Shown here one piece after another: positions 10,924 through 21,900 of a stretch of DNA of 64,000 nucleotides. Position 1 is the stretch's first letter. Every line of letters starts with the position of its first letter. Position numbers and translations under genes: made by a program. A model generated the notes under the pieces. That model saw only the letters and a program-made list of their open reading frames with translations. It was not told the origin of the DNA and made no database searches. Origin of the DNA: an uncultured Sphingomonadaceae bacterium (GTDB lineage: Bacteria; Pseudomonadota; Alphaproteobacteria; Sphingomonadales; Sphingomonadaceae). The DNA is taken from the NCBI GenBank assembly GCA_947503245.1, contig CANNCV010000001.1, positions 62,001 through 126,000 on the forward strand, in the 5' to 3' direction.

Positions 10924-11451
10924 ATGTCTAAAGCCCCCCGCCTTTTGACCATATTGCTCGGCTTGCCTTTGTTGCTGACACCATTGCAGGCCAGCCCGCA
11001 ATGTCGGCTGTGCACAGCCGATGAACAGGCGCGTCAGCAGGAACGCTCTGAAGCATCGACGCCCCTACGGGTAGTGATTGAGGCCGACATAAAATTCAGC
11101 AGATTGGCATTAAACGGCTCATCCGGCGAAGCGCGGCTGGATGAAAATAGCGGCATTACCCGCACCGATGGCGGACTGATTAATTTGGGCGGACTTTCAC
11201 TAACGGGGTCTGCGCGTGTTACTGGTGAGCCTGGCCGTGCAGTGCGTATTGATTTGCCAGACCAAGTGCGCATGGTTAACCAAACTGGTGATCCAGCAGA
11301 ACTTACTAACCTTAGAACCAATTTGCCAGCTCATCCGCGTCTTAATCAGGATGGTGCATTGTCTTTCCGCTTTTCAGGCACTCTGCGCGTGAACAGCGCT
11401 AGTGGTGGAAATTACCGCGGACGCATCCCGATCACTGCCGAATATGAATGA
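10924..11451 (+). CDS. DUF4402-like secreted protein
   Basis: Signal peptide MSKAPRLLTILLGLPLLLTPLQA; beta-rich DUF4402-like C-terminus LSFRFSGTLRVNSASGGNYRGRIPITAEYE. Confidence 0.6.
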   Translation: MSKAPRLLTILLGLPLLLTPLQASPQCRLCTADEQARQQERSEASTPLRVVIEADIKFSRLALNGSSGEARLDENSGITRTDGGLINLGGLSLTGSARVTGEPGRAVRIDLPDQVRMVNQTGDPAELTNLRTNLPAHPRLNQDGALSFRFSGTLRVNSASGGNYRGRIPITAEYE

Positions 11452-11499
11452 GCTGAAGCGCAATTAGCAACTAAGCCGCTCCAACAAAGTTTCACTCTA

Positions 11500-12528
11500 T
11501 CAGCGCCGCTTGCTGCGCGCCGCATTAATGGCGATGGCTGTGCACTCCTGGGTTAGCAAACGGATTGCATCCTGGCTGCTCTGCATCATACGCCCATGCA
11601 AATCGATCAAACGTTCTGTCAGCCGCGCAACAGCTGCAGGGCGCCATCTTTGCAATTGCATTTGCACATTCGATTTTTCTTTGGGGAATATTCCTGCATA
11701 TTGGATAGCTTTATTATTGTCTTGGCCAGCGCGAATAGCTGTATGGATTTGCCCCAGCTTTGCCGCCCGTGCTTCCAATGCGCGAAGCAATAATATGGGC
11801 TGCAGACTGCCATCACTTAGCCGCGCCAACTGTGCGGGTAATTGCGCCATCTGACCTGACATGATGGCGTTGAGCGCTGGCGCAAGTGCATCCTCATCAG
11901 TCTCAGCAGCCAGTTGGGCCATAACGACATTATCGACCGTTTTGCGGCCGCCCGGCTCGGCATCCAGATAGAGCGCAATCTTCTCAACCTCAATGCCTGC
12001 CAATCGCCGGTCCAATCGCGTATATCGTGCAATCGACTCGGCTATCTCACGCGGCATGGCCAGTCCTTTTTCCTGCGCCATTGCCCGGATAGACTGCGCA
12101 ACGTGGCCTAATTCGGGTTGATAGCTGATACATCCCAAAGCATATTTGTCGCTCGCGACCAGCTTTGCCGTGGCAGACTTATCGGTAATACCGGACAGCT
12201 GTACAATGACAGGGTTTTCAACTTTTTCAGCTTCTAACAACATGGTAATCGCGGTCCTGCATTCCTCACCTTTACCCACGACAAATAATGTTCTTTTATC
12301 ACCAAATAGGGATAAGGATGCAGCTTCTTGTACCAGAGATGCTGGATCTTCTTTTAATTGCGCGCCGCTAATATCCACTTTCTCTGCATCTTTGCCCAGA
12401 TGCAAACGCGTCTTTTGCGCCAGAGCAGCACTATTTGCCTCATCCGCACCATAGAATAGAAACAATCTGATATCCGGGCCTGCTTTTGCCAAAGCCCCAT
12501 TAAATTGATCGGATTTGACTTTCGCCAT
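11500..12528 (-). CDS. holA: DNA polymerase III subunit delta
   Basis: LFLFYGADEAN, KRTLFVVGKG; located downstream of leuS-lptE. Confidence 0.88.
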   Translation of the reverse strand: MAKVKSDQFNGALAKAGPDIRLFLFYGADEANSAALAQKTRLHLGKDAEKVDISGAQLKEDPASLVQEAASLSLFGDKRTLFVVGKGEECRTAITMLLEAEKVENPVIVQLSGITDKSATAKLVASDKYALGCISYQPELGHVAQSIRAMAQEKGLAMPREIAESIARYTRLDRRLAGIEVEKIALYLDAEPGGRKTVDNVVMAQLAAETDEDALAPALNAIMSGQMAQLPAQLARLSDGSLQPILLLRALEARAAKLGQIHTAIRAGQDNNKAIQYAGIFPKEKSNVQMQLQRWRPAAVARLTERLIDLHGRMMQSSQDAIRLLTQECTAIAINAARSKRR

Positions 12529-12542
12529 AACCTCGCCAGCCC

Positions 12543-13034
12543 TTATTGTTCGCGGGCAAAAAGCGAAAGGCGCGTAACAATCTGGCTAGACACTTCGCGA
12601 GAGAGATTCTCCAGCGCGGTATTCTCTGCCGCAATGGTGGCATATTCACTGCTAACCACATCAATACCGGCATCGGAGCCGGCTGTAGCATCAAGCACAG
12701 TCTCACCAGTCGCAATATCAACCAGCTGATAGCGTGCGCGCAATGAGCGCCGTTCACGTGTGATAATGTCATTGGCAATAACGCCAAAGCCCTCAATCCG
12801 GTCATCCAGTCGAACCACAAGCCGATAGCGCGCAGCGTCACCAGAAACGGGCGCCAATTGATCGCTCAATTCATTGCGTACCAACCAACCCGCCTGACCC
12901 TCTATCGGATCAATCACAACCTGCCCCAATTGCTGGGCAACAACGCCCTGTGTACCGCCAGAATATAGCGGCTGTAAGCCACAGGCGGAAAGACTGGCCA
13001 TCATGGCCGTTATCAGGACAATGCGAATCATCAT
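12543..13034 (-). CDS. lptE: LPS-assembly lipoprotein LptE
   Basis: Lipobox [12 protein letters not shown]; position between leuS and holA; ATGA overlap with leuS. Confidence 0.85.
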   Translation of the reverse strand: MMIRIVLITAMMASLSACGLQPLYSGGTQGVVAQQLGQVVIDPIEGQAGWLVRNELSDQLAPVSGDAARYRLVVRLDDRIEGFGVIANDIITRERRSLRARYQLVDIATGETVLDATAGSDAGIDVVSSEYATIAAENTALENLSREVSSQIVTRLSLFAREQ

Positions 13035-15592
13035 ATTACAATATTGACCAACCTGTCTGGCACCACAATCACCTTGCGAATAGTTGCTCCGTCAATGAAA
13101 CGCTGCACCTTCTCACTGGCAAGTGCAAGGGCTTCTGTCTCATCTTTGGGCAATCCCTTGGCAATGGTCAGCGTGTCGCGCAGCTTACCTTTTACCTGAA
13201 TGGCGATGGTCACTTCATCATCAACCAGCCATTTCGCGTCCGCCACGGGCCATGCCGCATTGGCGATCAGCCCATCTGCATCCATCTCCATCTCCATCCA
13301 TGCCTCTTCGGCCAGATGCGGAGTCATTGGCGCAACCATCAACAGCAACGCACGAATCGCCGCATTGCGATCAATGGAAGATTGCGATTTTTCAATCGCT
13401 GTGGCCAGTGTGAAGATGCGTGCGACCGCTTTGTTAAACGCAAGAGCTTCAATATCCTCTGTCACACCGGCAATGGCTTTGTGCAGAGTGCGCAACAGAT
13501 CTTTATCCTGACCGGCTTCGCCTGCAGCGTCATTATCCAGCATTTGCGCGATGCGCCAAACGCGCTGCACCAATCGCCAACTGCCCTCAATACCTGCTTC
13601 AGACCACGGCAGATCGCGCTCTGGCGGGCTGTCTGACAGCATAAACCAGCGTACGGCATCTGCGCCATATTGATCAACAATCGGTTCAGGGTCGATGACA
13701 TTCTTCTTCGATTTCGACATTTTGATCACGCGGCCAACCTCAACCGGCTGACCATCGCTATTCAATATTGCGCCATCGGCACTGCGTGTCACATCATCGG
13801 GACCAAAGAAATCGGGTTTCAAACCCTCACCTTTGTCCCGGCTATATGTTTCATGCGTTACCATGCCTTGTGTGAACAGGCTGTCAAACGGCTCGGCAAC
13901 ATCCAACAGGCCGATATGCTTCAGCGCCCTTGTCCAAAAACGCGCATAGAGAAGATGCAAAATCGCATGCTCAATACCGCCAATATATTGCCCAACCGGC
14001 AGCCATTGCGCCACTTCTGCGGCATCAAATGGCTTGTCATCGGGCTGGCTGGCAAAGCGCAGAAAATACCAGCTGGAATCTGCAAATGTATCCAGCGTAT
14101 CAGTCTCTCGCCGCGCTGCCTTGCCGCATTGCGGGCAATCAACATCTTTCCATGTTGGGTGACGGTCGAGCGGATTGCCGGGCACATCAAAGCTGACATC
14201 CTCTGGCAGCGTCACCGGCAATTGGTCTTTGGGAACAGGCACCGCGCCGCAATCTTCACAATGGATGACAGGGATAGGCGTGCCCCAATAGCGTTGGCGT
14301 GAAACGCCCCAATCGCGCAGCCGCCATACGGTTGAGCCCTTGCCCCAGCCTTCGGACTCCGCACGGTCAATGACCGCTTTTTGCGCGTCCTGCACTGTCA
14401 TGCCGGTCAAAAATTCCGAATTTACGATGGTACCGGGGCCAGTATAAGCCTCATCGCCATCAAATTGTGCATCCGATGCGTCACCATCACTGACGACGCG
14501 CCGAACCGGCAGATCATATTTGCGGGCAAAGTCCAGATCACGCTGGTCATGCGCTGGCACGCCAAATACCGCGCCAGTGCCATAGCCCATCAGCACAAAA
14601 TTGGCGACATAGACGGGCAATTGCCAATTGGGGTCGAGCGGATGGACCGCTTTCAATCCAGTGTCAAAACCGCGTTTTTCCTGCGTTTCCACTTCCGCAG
14701 CTGCCGTGCCTGTGCGGCGGCACTCCTCTGCAAATGCGGCAAGCTCTGCATTATCTTGCGCCAAAGCCAGCGCCAAAGGATGATCTGCCGCAACGGCAAC
14801 AAAGCTGGCGCCATAAATTGTATCAGGCCGCGTTGAAAATACGTCGATATTCTGATGCTCGCCTGCTTTTTCAGCAAGCGTAAAACCGAAAGTCAGACCT
14901 TGTGATTTGCCAATCCAGTTTTCCTGCATGGTGCGGACTTTTTCTGGCCAGCCTTTCAGATCATCAAGACCGGACAGCAAGTCATCGGCAAATTGGGTTA
15001 TTTTCAAAAACCATTGGTTAAGCTTGCGCTTTTCCACCAAAGCGCCGGAACGCCAACCGCGGCCATCAATAACCTGTTCATTAGCCAATACCGTGTGATC
15101 TACCGGATCCCAGTTTACCGCACTTTCCTTACGATAAACCAGACCGGCCGCCAGCATGTCGAGGAATAAGGCTTGCTCATGGCCGTAATAATCCGGCTCA
15201 CATGTCGCCAGTTCACGGCTCCAGTCAAAAGCAAAGCCCAGCCGCTTTAGCTGACTGCGCATATTCGCAATGTTTTGGCGCGTCCATCCGCCGGGGTGCA
15301 CCCCCTTTTCCATCGCCGCATTTTCTGCCGGCATACCAAAAGCATCCCAGCCCATGGGGTGCAGCACTTCATTGCCGCGCATCCGTTCAAATCTGGCCAG
15401 CACATCGCCCATGGTGTAATTGCGCACATGGCCCATATGGATGCGCCCCGATGGATAGGGGAACATTTCCAATATATATTTTTTCGGTTTGTCGCTGTTG
15501 CTGTCCGCCTGGAATGTCGCTTCGGCATCCCACTTTTTTTGCCAGCGTGTATCCGCTGCCAGCGGATTGAAACGCTCTGTCCCTGCTGTCAT
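13031..15592 (-). CDS. leuS: Leucyl-tRNA synthetase
   Basis: [21 protein letters not shown] and [12 protein letters not shown] motifs. Confidence 0.97.
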   Translation of the reverse strand: MTAGTERFNPLAADTRWQKKWDAEATFQADSNSDKPKKYILEMFPYPSGRIHMGHVRNYTMGDVLARFERMRGNEVLHPMGWDAFGMPAENAAMEKGVHPGGWTRQNIANMRSQLKRLGFAFDWSRELATCEPDYYGHEQALFLDMLAAGLVYRKESAVNWDPVDHTVLANEQVIDGRGWRSGALVEKRKLNQWFLKITQFADDLLSGLDDLKGWPEKVRTMQENWIGKSQGLTFGFTLAEKAGEHQNIDVFSTRPDTIYGASFVAVAADHPLALALAQDNAELAAFAEECRRTGTAAAEVETQEKRGFDTGLKAVHPLDPNWQLPVYVANFVLMGYGTGAVFGVPAHDQRDLDFARKYDLPVRRVVSDGDASDAQFDGDEAYTGPGTIVNSEFLTGMTVQDAQKAVIDRAESEGWGKGSTVWRLRDWGVSRQRYWGTPIPVIHCEDCGAVPVPKDQLPVTLPEDVSFDVPGNPLDRHPTWKDVDCPQCGKAARRETDTLDTFADSSWYFLRFASQPDDKPFDAAEVAQWLPVGQYIGGIEHAILHLLYARFWTRALKHIGLLDVAEPFDSLFTQGMVTHETYSRDKGEGLKPDFFGPDDVTRSADGAILNSDGQPVEVGRVIKMSKSKKNVIDPEPIVDQYGADAVRWFMLSDSPPERDLPWSEAGIEGSWRLVQRVWRIAQMLDNDAAGEAGQDKDLLRTLHKAIAGVTEDIEALAFNKAVARIFTLATAIEKSQSSIDRNAAIRALLLMVAPMTPHLAEEAWMEMEMDADGLIANAAWPVADAKWLVDDEVTIAIQVKGKLRDTLTIAKGLPKDETEALALASEKVQRFIDGATIRKVIVVPDRLVNIVI

Positions 15593-15643
15593 CTTTTGCC
15601 CCGATATGGGTGTTCAACACATTGTGCGCGTGGTTAGCGCGGT

Positions 15644-16111
15644 TTAATTTACAATAGCCGTACGACGCAGATCGCGGGCACGCGTTAGAATAATCTGTTC
15701 CAGCTTTTGCACTGTTGCTGCCTTAACCGGCGCATCGACCCAACCGCCGCCTTGCGCTATCTGGCGCGATGCTGCAACGCGCAGCGCATCAGCACGCAAA
15801 TCCTGATCCAATATCGAAACCGTGATTTTTACACGCTCATTGGGATTATCTGGTGTCGCATACCAGTCCGTGACGATCACCCCGCCCGCACTATCTGCGG
15901 TAACCAATGGTGCAAAAGATACCGTATCCAATGAAGCGCGCCACAAAAAGCCATTAACGCCAATCTGCGTAATCCGTGTTTCCACAACATCGGCTTTGGG
16001 TTTATCACCGCCGCCACATGCCGCCAGAAATACAGACACGGTGCCGATCATGAGTGCGGTTTTTGCTTTGCTGATATTGTTTTTTAAAGATCCGGCTACT
16101 GACAACGACAT
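15644..16111 (-). CDS. DUF3576-like lipoprotein
   Basis: Lipobox VFLAACGGG; IGVNGFLWRASLDTVSFAPLVTADSAGGVIVTDWY as in DUF3576 proteins adjacent to leuS. Confidence 0.8.
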   Translation of the reverse strand: MSLSVAGSLKNNISKAKTALMIGTVSVFLAACGGGDKPKADVVETRITQIGVNGFLWRASLDTVSFAPLVTADSAGGVIVTDWYATPDNPNERVKITVSILDQDLRADALRVAASRQIAQGGGWVDAPVKAATVQKLEQIILTRARDLRRTAIVN

Positions 16112-16561
16112 GGACCTGACTCCTGCATATATGTTGGCCATAAGAGCATAAGGCCAACTGGCCCCGAAACATTCTTATGGCGAAATTCATTTCGGCACTT
16201 TCGCACGGCTTTTAGATAGGGTTGGCCGGTACAGCAAGTGCAATGCGTCACACCGTCCACCAAATGCTCCCTTTCCAGCGCAAAAATCACCATATCGGGC
16301 CTGACTATAATATGAATATGAGCCAGAATGCCGCTATCAGCATAAATTCCGCTCTTCTCTTTGGTTCATTCACCAATGGCTAATATTGATTTTGGCATAT
16401 TCTGCCCAAGGTGAGATTATCAGCATTGGCAACAATGTTGCGCAATTCTGCGTCAAATATGTGTGACAATTGCAACAATACGTAACGAAAAGGGATAAGT
16501 AACGATTCAGTCAGTGCAATCGAACCATATATGATCTAATGATGATGCAAGGAGTAGGTTA

Positions 16562-17296
16562 ATGGCAGGAAAGATGAGGACAGCCTTGATGGCAGGTTCG
16601 CTCGTTACGGGCGTACTCATTGTCGTGCCTTCCGTCAGCCTTGCATCAGATATTGACCTTGATGAGAAAACATTTTCTCTCAACCTCAGTGGAAATCTGG
16701 TTCCTTTCACACCTGCGGTAATTAACGGCGAAAATAACGACGTTGTTAAGCTGAGTGAGCTGAAAGTTAATCCGGCTTTTCAATTTACCCCTGCTGATGA
16801 AGATGGTCGCGGTACACGTGCTGTGACTGTTACGGCGCGCTTGTCCGATGAAAAAGCGAGCGCGATCAATATTCGTGAAGCTATTGTGAAACCTGGCGCT
16901 GGTTCCAGAGAGCCAGTACAAATCACTCCAACAACCTATCGCTTGGGCGTTGCCAAAGGATGGCAATCTTTCGCGCTGCCGAAGACAGTGCGCAATATTG
17001 ATGTTCCAGAGCTGGGTTCTCTGGGCGCAGCTCCGTCAGCTGAGAGCAACAATAAGCCAAGCCGCTTTAGCCCGAGCATTGAACTTGATTCTACACCGCA
17101 AGTCGGCAGCACGCCGCGTACTTTTGGCGGAGAAACAAGCTATTCGGTTCAAGTCGGCGGCAGCTATAGCCTGAGCAAAAATCTGGATGTGACGGCTGGT
17201 GTCCGCTTGCGCGATGAGCGTGATCGCCTGGCACCACTGACCAACAAACAGAATGATAGTCAGGCTGTTTATGTGGGCACACAAATCCGTTTCTAA
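16562..17296 (+). CDS. Hypothetical secreted protein with outer-membrane beta-strand-like C-terminus
   Basis: Signal peptide-like N-terminus; C-terminus of alternating strands ending in VGTQIRF; SD AAGGAGTAGG before the ATG. Confidence 0.6.
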   Translation: MAGKMRTALMAGSLVTGVLIVVPSVSLASDIDLDEKTFSLNLSGNLVPFTPAVINGENNDVVKLSELKVNPAFQFTPADEDGRGTRAVTVTARLSDEKASAINIREAIVKPGAGSREPVQITPTTYRLGVAKGWQSFALPKTVRNIDVPELGSLGAAPSAESNNKPSRFSPSIELDSTPQVGSTPRTFGGETSYSVQVGGSYSLSKNLDVTAGVRLRDERDRLAPLTNKQNDSQAVYVGTQIRF

Positions 17297-17312
17297 ACGG
17301 CGCCTACCCTTT

Positions 17313-17864
17313 TCATTGTTGTTCTCTGGCCTTTGATAATCCGTCAATCGCTCCCCAACCATGGCAGAAATGCTCTATTTGCGCGAAGTTATCATGTGTC
17401 ACGCCGCCCAATGCGCAGACCGGCATATGGGCATGGCGACTAAGCATAGCAAAACGCACTGCCCCTAAAGCTCGCGCATCTTCATGCGTACGTGTAGCGA
17501 AAACAGGGGAGCAAAAGGCCAAATCAGCGCGCAAGCTGTTCGCTTGCCGAATCTCTGTCAAATTATGCACTGCCGCCAATCGCGTAAGTTTAGGGCCGAT
17601 TGCTCGCCCTTTCGCCAAAGCAGATGGTGACCCGTACACGCCATCCGCACCAAGACGAGTGGCAATAGAGGCATCGCCTGACCAGACACATTGCAGGGCC
17701 CTGTGCCCATATGCATTTTTTAGCTGTGTAAAGAGCCGCTGCCTCTCCGCTTGCGGTAAGTGATAGTGACGGAAAACAATGCCGGATAAAGGCGGCAAGG
17801 CAAGAATATCGCGCTCCAGCCGATGCTCGGTCCGCTTATCAGTGAAGAGCCAGATACGCGGCAT
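17313..17864 (-). CDS. Thiamine-phosphate synthase/TenI-like protein
   Basis: MPRIWLFTDKRTEHR start; AVHNLTEIRQAN, FCSPVFATRTHEDARALG, VCALGGVTHDNF in a ThiE-like arrangement. Confidence 0.7.
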   Translation of the reverse strand: MPRIWLFTDKRTEHRLERDILALPPLSGIVFRHYHLPQAERQRLFTQLKNAYGHRALQCVWSGDASIATRLGADGVYGSPSALAKGRAIGPKLTRLAAVHNLTEIRQANSLRADLAFCSPVFATRTHEDARALGAVRFAMLSRHAHMPVCALGGVTHDNFAQIEHFCHGWGAIDGLSKAREQQ

Positions 17865-17930
17865 AAATATATTATGCTTATGCAAACTGGGTATCTGGTC
17901 ATCAAACATTTGCCTGCTATAGGGCAGAAA

Positions 17931-18629
17931 ATGAGCGATGAAAATAAAGATACAGATGTGGCAGCCACCGAGACTGGCAATGTTTTAAGCACGGTGCATG
18001 ACCATATTGCAAAACAGGCTAAACTGGCAGGGCGCAATGTTGACGACATCACCCTTATAGCCGTTAGCAAAACACGATCTGCTGACCAAATATCCCCTTT
18101 AATTAATAGCGGCCACCGTCATTTTGGCGAGAACCGCGTTCAAGAGGCCGCGGAAAAATGGCCGACGCTGCGCACATCGCATGATGATATTGTGCTGCAT
18201 ATGATCGGCCAGTTACAATCCAACAAGGCCGCGGACGCTGTGGCTCTGTTTGACATGATTCATTCGGTCGATCGCCTGTCTTTGATCAAGGCATTGGGCA
18301 AGGCCATGGCTGAGCAAGAGCGTTATATCGATTGCTTGTTACAAGTGAATATTGGCGATGAAGAGCAAAAGGGCGGCTGCGCCATTGATGATATTCAAGC
18401 TCTGTTAGATGCAGCAGATGCGCATAAAGTGCCGATTATCGGCCTTATGTGTATCCCTCCTGCTGGCCAAGAAGCTGCGCCGCATTTCGCTTTACTGGAT
18501 AAGCTGGCGAGCGAGAAAGGACTGGCTGAACGCTCAATGGGTATGTCCAGCGATTATGGCGTCGCTGTTACTTTGGGCGCGACATATGTTCGTGTCGGCA
18601 GTGCTTTATTCGGGCCGCGTGAAGGATAA
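17931..18629 (+). CDS. YggS-family PLP homeostasis protein
   Basis: LIAVSKTRSADQI, HFGENRVQEA, MIGQLQSNK, GMSSDYGVAVTLGATYVRVGSALFG motifs. Confidence 0.92.
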   Translation: MSDENKDTDVAATETGNVLSTVHDHIAKQAKLAGRNVDDITLIAVSKTRSADQISPLINSGHRHFGENRVQEAAEKWPTLRTSHDDIVLHMIGQLQSNKAADAVALFDMIHSVDRLSLIKALGKAMAEQERYIDCLLQVNIGDEEQKGGCAIDDIQALLDAADAHKVPIIGLMCIPPAGQEAAPHFALLDKLASEKGLAERSMGMSSDYGVAVTLGATYVRVGSALFGPREG

Positions 18630-18663
18630 GACAGACGGCACATTATGTGCCGCTTGCGACAGG

Positions 18664-20535
18664 TCAGTCTGTATCTGACCCGTGCTTTTCTGATCCGCCT
18701 TTATCGACCTTATCGTCATCCACCTGATCCTTCCGGGCCGCTTTAATCTCTTCAGGGCAGACCGGGCGCACAAAACTGATAATCGCATCGCCATTCTCAA
18801 TGATCGGCCGCGCTTGTGCCGAGAATAGCAGCAACCGGTTGTCCGGCTTAAGTAAGGCAACTGCTTCCTCGTCTTCGTTCAGATTGGCACGAAAATCTTC
18901 ATAGGTGAATTTTTCGGTCAACCGTGTCTTACTAAACACCCAGCCTTCATTAGCGCGGTCGATCAACTGGCTGTAAACGGTCTCACTTTCCAGCAGCACG
19001 CGCCCGCGCTTTGCACCTGGGCTATTTTTTTCAACCGCCATCGCGGTCATTTGATCATAGCCAAATTCCGGGCCTAGGTCAGAGCTAAGCAGCTGATTAT
19101 AGCTTTCATTATCGGTTGAGATAATCATATGCTGAAACTGCCCAAGGTCGATTTTGTCGTCCAGCGCCTCCTCCAATATATCACCGCGATATGTTTCCAG
19201 CGATAATTTGCGTGCACCGCGCAGCGCAAAGCGGCTGGTATCTGCTACCATGACGGGCAGCTCAAGCGATTTGAGAAAAGCCGCAAATTCAATAGTCCAG
19301 CGATTCGCCCCGACCAATATGATGCCTTCACCCTTGCCTTCATCAATACCCAGCCGTGCAGCAACCCATTTGGCCGAAAATCCGTGCGCAAATATGGTGA
19401 CAATCACAACCGCGAAGCTGAGCGGTACCAAAGCCTCTGCATCAGCATAACCGCTCTTTATCAAGCGGCTGGCGAACAGGCCGGTAATGGCGACCGCAAC
19501 AATGCCGCGTGGCGCAATCCAAGCAATGAACAAACGCTCGCGCCAAGGCACGGAGCTAAGCAGCAGGCTGATCAACACCGTAACCGGGCGAACCACAAAG
19601 AGCAGCAACAATAAGAAGAGGATGAACTGTATCTGGAACTTCTGGACCGTATCCCAATCCAATTGCGCAGACAGCAATACAAAAACGCCAGAGATAAGCA
19701 GCACGGACAAATCTTCTTTAAACCGGTGCAGTGCGCGGCTGGAGTAAACATGGCGGTTGGCCATGACGACGCCCATTATAGTGACAGTAATCAGGCCGGT
19801 TTCGTGCATGATCAGATCAGAAACGACAAAGCCCAATATGACGCTGATCAGCAATATTGGTGCTTTCAGATATTCGGGCACATAGCCGCGCGGGAAAAGC
19901 CATGTCAGGCCATAACCCAGTGCCGCACCCATAATGCCAGCAAGGAAGCTGGCGCCGAGCACATCGAAAGTGACATTGGCGACCGAGCCGTCACCTTCAT
20001 GAATAATATAGGCGTAAATAGCGACCGCGAGCAAAGCACCAATAGGGTCGTTAACAATGCCTTCCCATTTCAGGATATCCCGCACTCGGTTGCCAACCCG
20101 CAATGTTCTGAGCATTGGGCCGATAACCGTTGGCCCGGTGACCACCAAAATACCGCCAAACAGCGCCGAAACAGGCAGCGATAAGCCAGCGCCATAATGC
20201 GCCGCTGCGGTGCCCAAAGCCCAACCAACCGGCACGCCGATAAAAACCAGTCGCAAAACCGCGCTACCCGCATGGCGCAAATCGCGGAAATTCAGACTCA
20301 ACCCGCCTTCAAAAAGGATGACAGCAACAGCCAGCTTAACAATAGGCTCCAGCAACGCACCAAAATCATTTTCAGGGTCAATAAGGCCAAATACCGGACC
20401 AGCCAGAACACCGACAATCAGCATCAAGGCAATGGCAGGCCTGCCTGTGCGCCATGCCACCCATTGCGCACCTATGCCCAGAAGGCCGATTAAAGCGATC
20501 TTGACCATCAAAGAGTCGAAAAGCGTAGCGTGCAT
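18664..20535 (-). CDS. Cation:proton antiporter (CPA1 type) with C-terminal regulatory domain
   Basis: Multiple TM segments, GGILVVTGPTVIGPML, WEGIVNDPIGALLA; C-terminal nucleotide-binding-like domain. Confidence 0.88.
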   Translation of the reverse strand: MHATLFDSLMVKIALIGLLGIGAQWVAWRTGRPAIALMLIVGVLAGPVFGLIDPENDFGALLEPIVKLAVAVILFEGGLSLNFRDLRHAGSAVLRLVFIGVPVGWALGTAAAHYGAGLSLPVSALFGGILVVTGPTVIGPMLRTLRVGNRVRDILKWEGIVNDPIGALLAVAIYAYIIHEGDGSVANVTFDVLGASFLAGIMGAALGYGLTWLFPRGYVPEYLKAPILLISVILGFVVSDLIMHETGLITVTIMGVVMANRHVYSSRALHRFKEDLSVLLISGVFVLLSAQLDWDTVQKFQIQFILFLLLLLFVVRPVTVLISLLLSSVPWRERLFIAWIAPRGIVAVAITGLFASRLIKSGYADAEALVPLSFAVVIVTIFAHGFSAKWVAARLGIDEGKGEGIILVGANRWTIEFAAFLKSLELPVMVADTSRFALRGARKLSLETYRGDILEEALDDKIDLGQFQHMIISTDNESYNQLLSSDLGPEFGYDQMTAMAVEKNSPGAKRGRVLLESETVYSQLIDRANEGWVFSKTRLTEKFTYEDFRANLNEDEEAVALLKPDNRLLLFSAQARPIIENGDAIISFVRPVCPEEIKAARKDQVDDDKVDKGGSEKHGSDTD

Positions 20536-20617
20536 ATGATTAGAACCTTTTTGATGCCATCAGCAGAGCGGCAGTCTGGCTTAAAGCAACAATATGCAGT
20601 CTTTGCCAGCCCTATCC

Positions 20618-21898
20618 TTATATCACTTCAATGCAGCGTTCTATCATGTTATAAATATGGTCCAATTGCTCATCCGTGATACAATAAGGCGGCAAAATAT
20701 AGACAGTGTTGCCAAGCGGCCGCAACATAATGCCATTTTCGATAAAGAAAGCATTGAGCGTTGGCCCCAATGTTGAGAGATAGCCGCCACCCTTATCTTC
20801 ATCGTCAGATGTGGCGCTGTCAGGCATAACAATTTCCATCGCCAGAATAGACCCTTGCTGACGGATATTGGTTATATGCTCACAATCAGCAAAATACTGA
20901 GCAGCCTCACTGTGCCGCGCGGCAATATGGTCAATACGCTGCTGCACAGGTTCATCGCGCCAAATCGCCAAATTGGCATTCATCGCTGCACAGGCCATGG
21001 GGTTGGCGGTGTAGCTGCTGGAGTGGAAGAACATTTTTGCTTTATCAGCCGAAAGATGCGCATCATAAAAACGCTGCTGACATGCTGTTACGGCCAGTGG
21101 CAAGGCACCGCTGGTAATGCCTTTTGACAGGCAGATAATATCAGGCACAAAATCCGCTTGCTGAAAGGCAAACATGCTGCCCGTGCGGCCCCAACCGGTC
21201 ATAACCTCATCGACAATGAACGGCACGTCATGGGCTGCGCAAATGGCATACATGGCCGATAGAGTATCCGCATTGTACATCAGCATTCCGCCAGCACCCA
21301 GCACCAGCGGCTCGACGATAAAGGCAGCAGGCTTATGTGCAGCATCTGCGCAATGGCGTTCCAGCGTGTCCAGCGTCACGTGCTCCCTGCCCTGTGACGG
21401 AAAGTCTATTGTGGCGACATCGAATAATAATGGCTCAAACGGCGTGTTGAAGATCGTGCGCTCACCCACCGACATGGTGCCAAACGTATCGCCATGATAG
21501 CTATGTTCCATCACCACGATACGCTCGCGCGGCGTGCCCAGATTATGCCACATGCCCATCGCCATTTTCAGCGCCACCTCAACCGAAGTGGAGCCGGAAT
21601 CAGAAAAGAAGATATGTGATAATTGCTCTGGCAAGACATCGCGCATACCGCGTGCGGCCTGCAATGCTGGCGGATGCGTCCAGCCGGCAAAGATAATCTG
21701 ATCCAATTGCGCCGCTTGATCCGCAATGGCCCTCGCAATTTTGGGGTGCGCATGGCCATGGGTATTGACCCACCAGCTTGAAATACCGTCAATCAGCTCA
21801 CGCCCATCAGCAAGCCGCAATATCGCGCCATCCCCTGACACCACTTCGGGGATAGGCTCGTTTAGACCATGCTGGGTAAAAGGGTGCCAAATATCCAT
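20618..21898 (-). CDS. bioA: Adenosylmethionine-8-amino-7-oxononanoate aminotransferase
   Basis: WHPFTQHGLNEP, DGISSWWVNTHGHAHP; adjacent to bioD. Confidence 0.94.
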   Translation of the reverse strand: MDIWHPFTQHGLNEPIPEVVSGDGAILRLADGRELIDGISSWWVNTHGHAHPKIARAIADQAAQLDQIIFAGWTHPPALQAARGMRDVLPEQLSHIFFSDSGSTSVEVALKMAMGMWHNLGTPRERIVVMEHSYHGDTFGTMSVGERTIFNTPFEPLLFDVATIDFPSQGREHVTLDTLERHCADAAHKPAAFIVEPLVLGAGGMLMYNADTLSAMYAICAAHDVPFIVDEVMTGWGRTGSMFAFQQADFVPDIICLSKGITSGALPLAVTACQQRFYDAHLSADKAKMFFHSSSYTANPMACAAMNANLAIWRDEPVQQRIDHIAARHSEAAQYFADCEHITNIRQQGSILAMEIVMPDSATSDDEDKGGGYLSTLGPTLNAFFIENGIMLRPLGNTVYILPPYCITDEQLDHIYNMIERCIEVI

Positions 21899-21900
21899 AG

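Noticed and set aside
12950-14302. Long antisense ORFs opposite lptE/leuS (12950..13636, 13670..14302)
   Set aside because: Lie fully across well-recognised leuS/lptE coding sequence; no family resemblance, rich in His/Cys/Arg typical of antisense frames.
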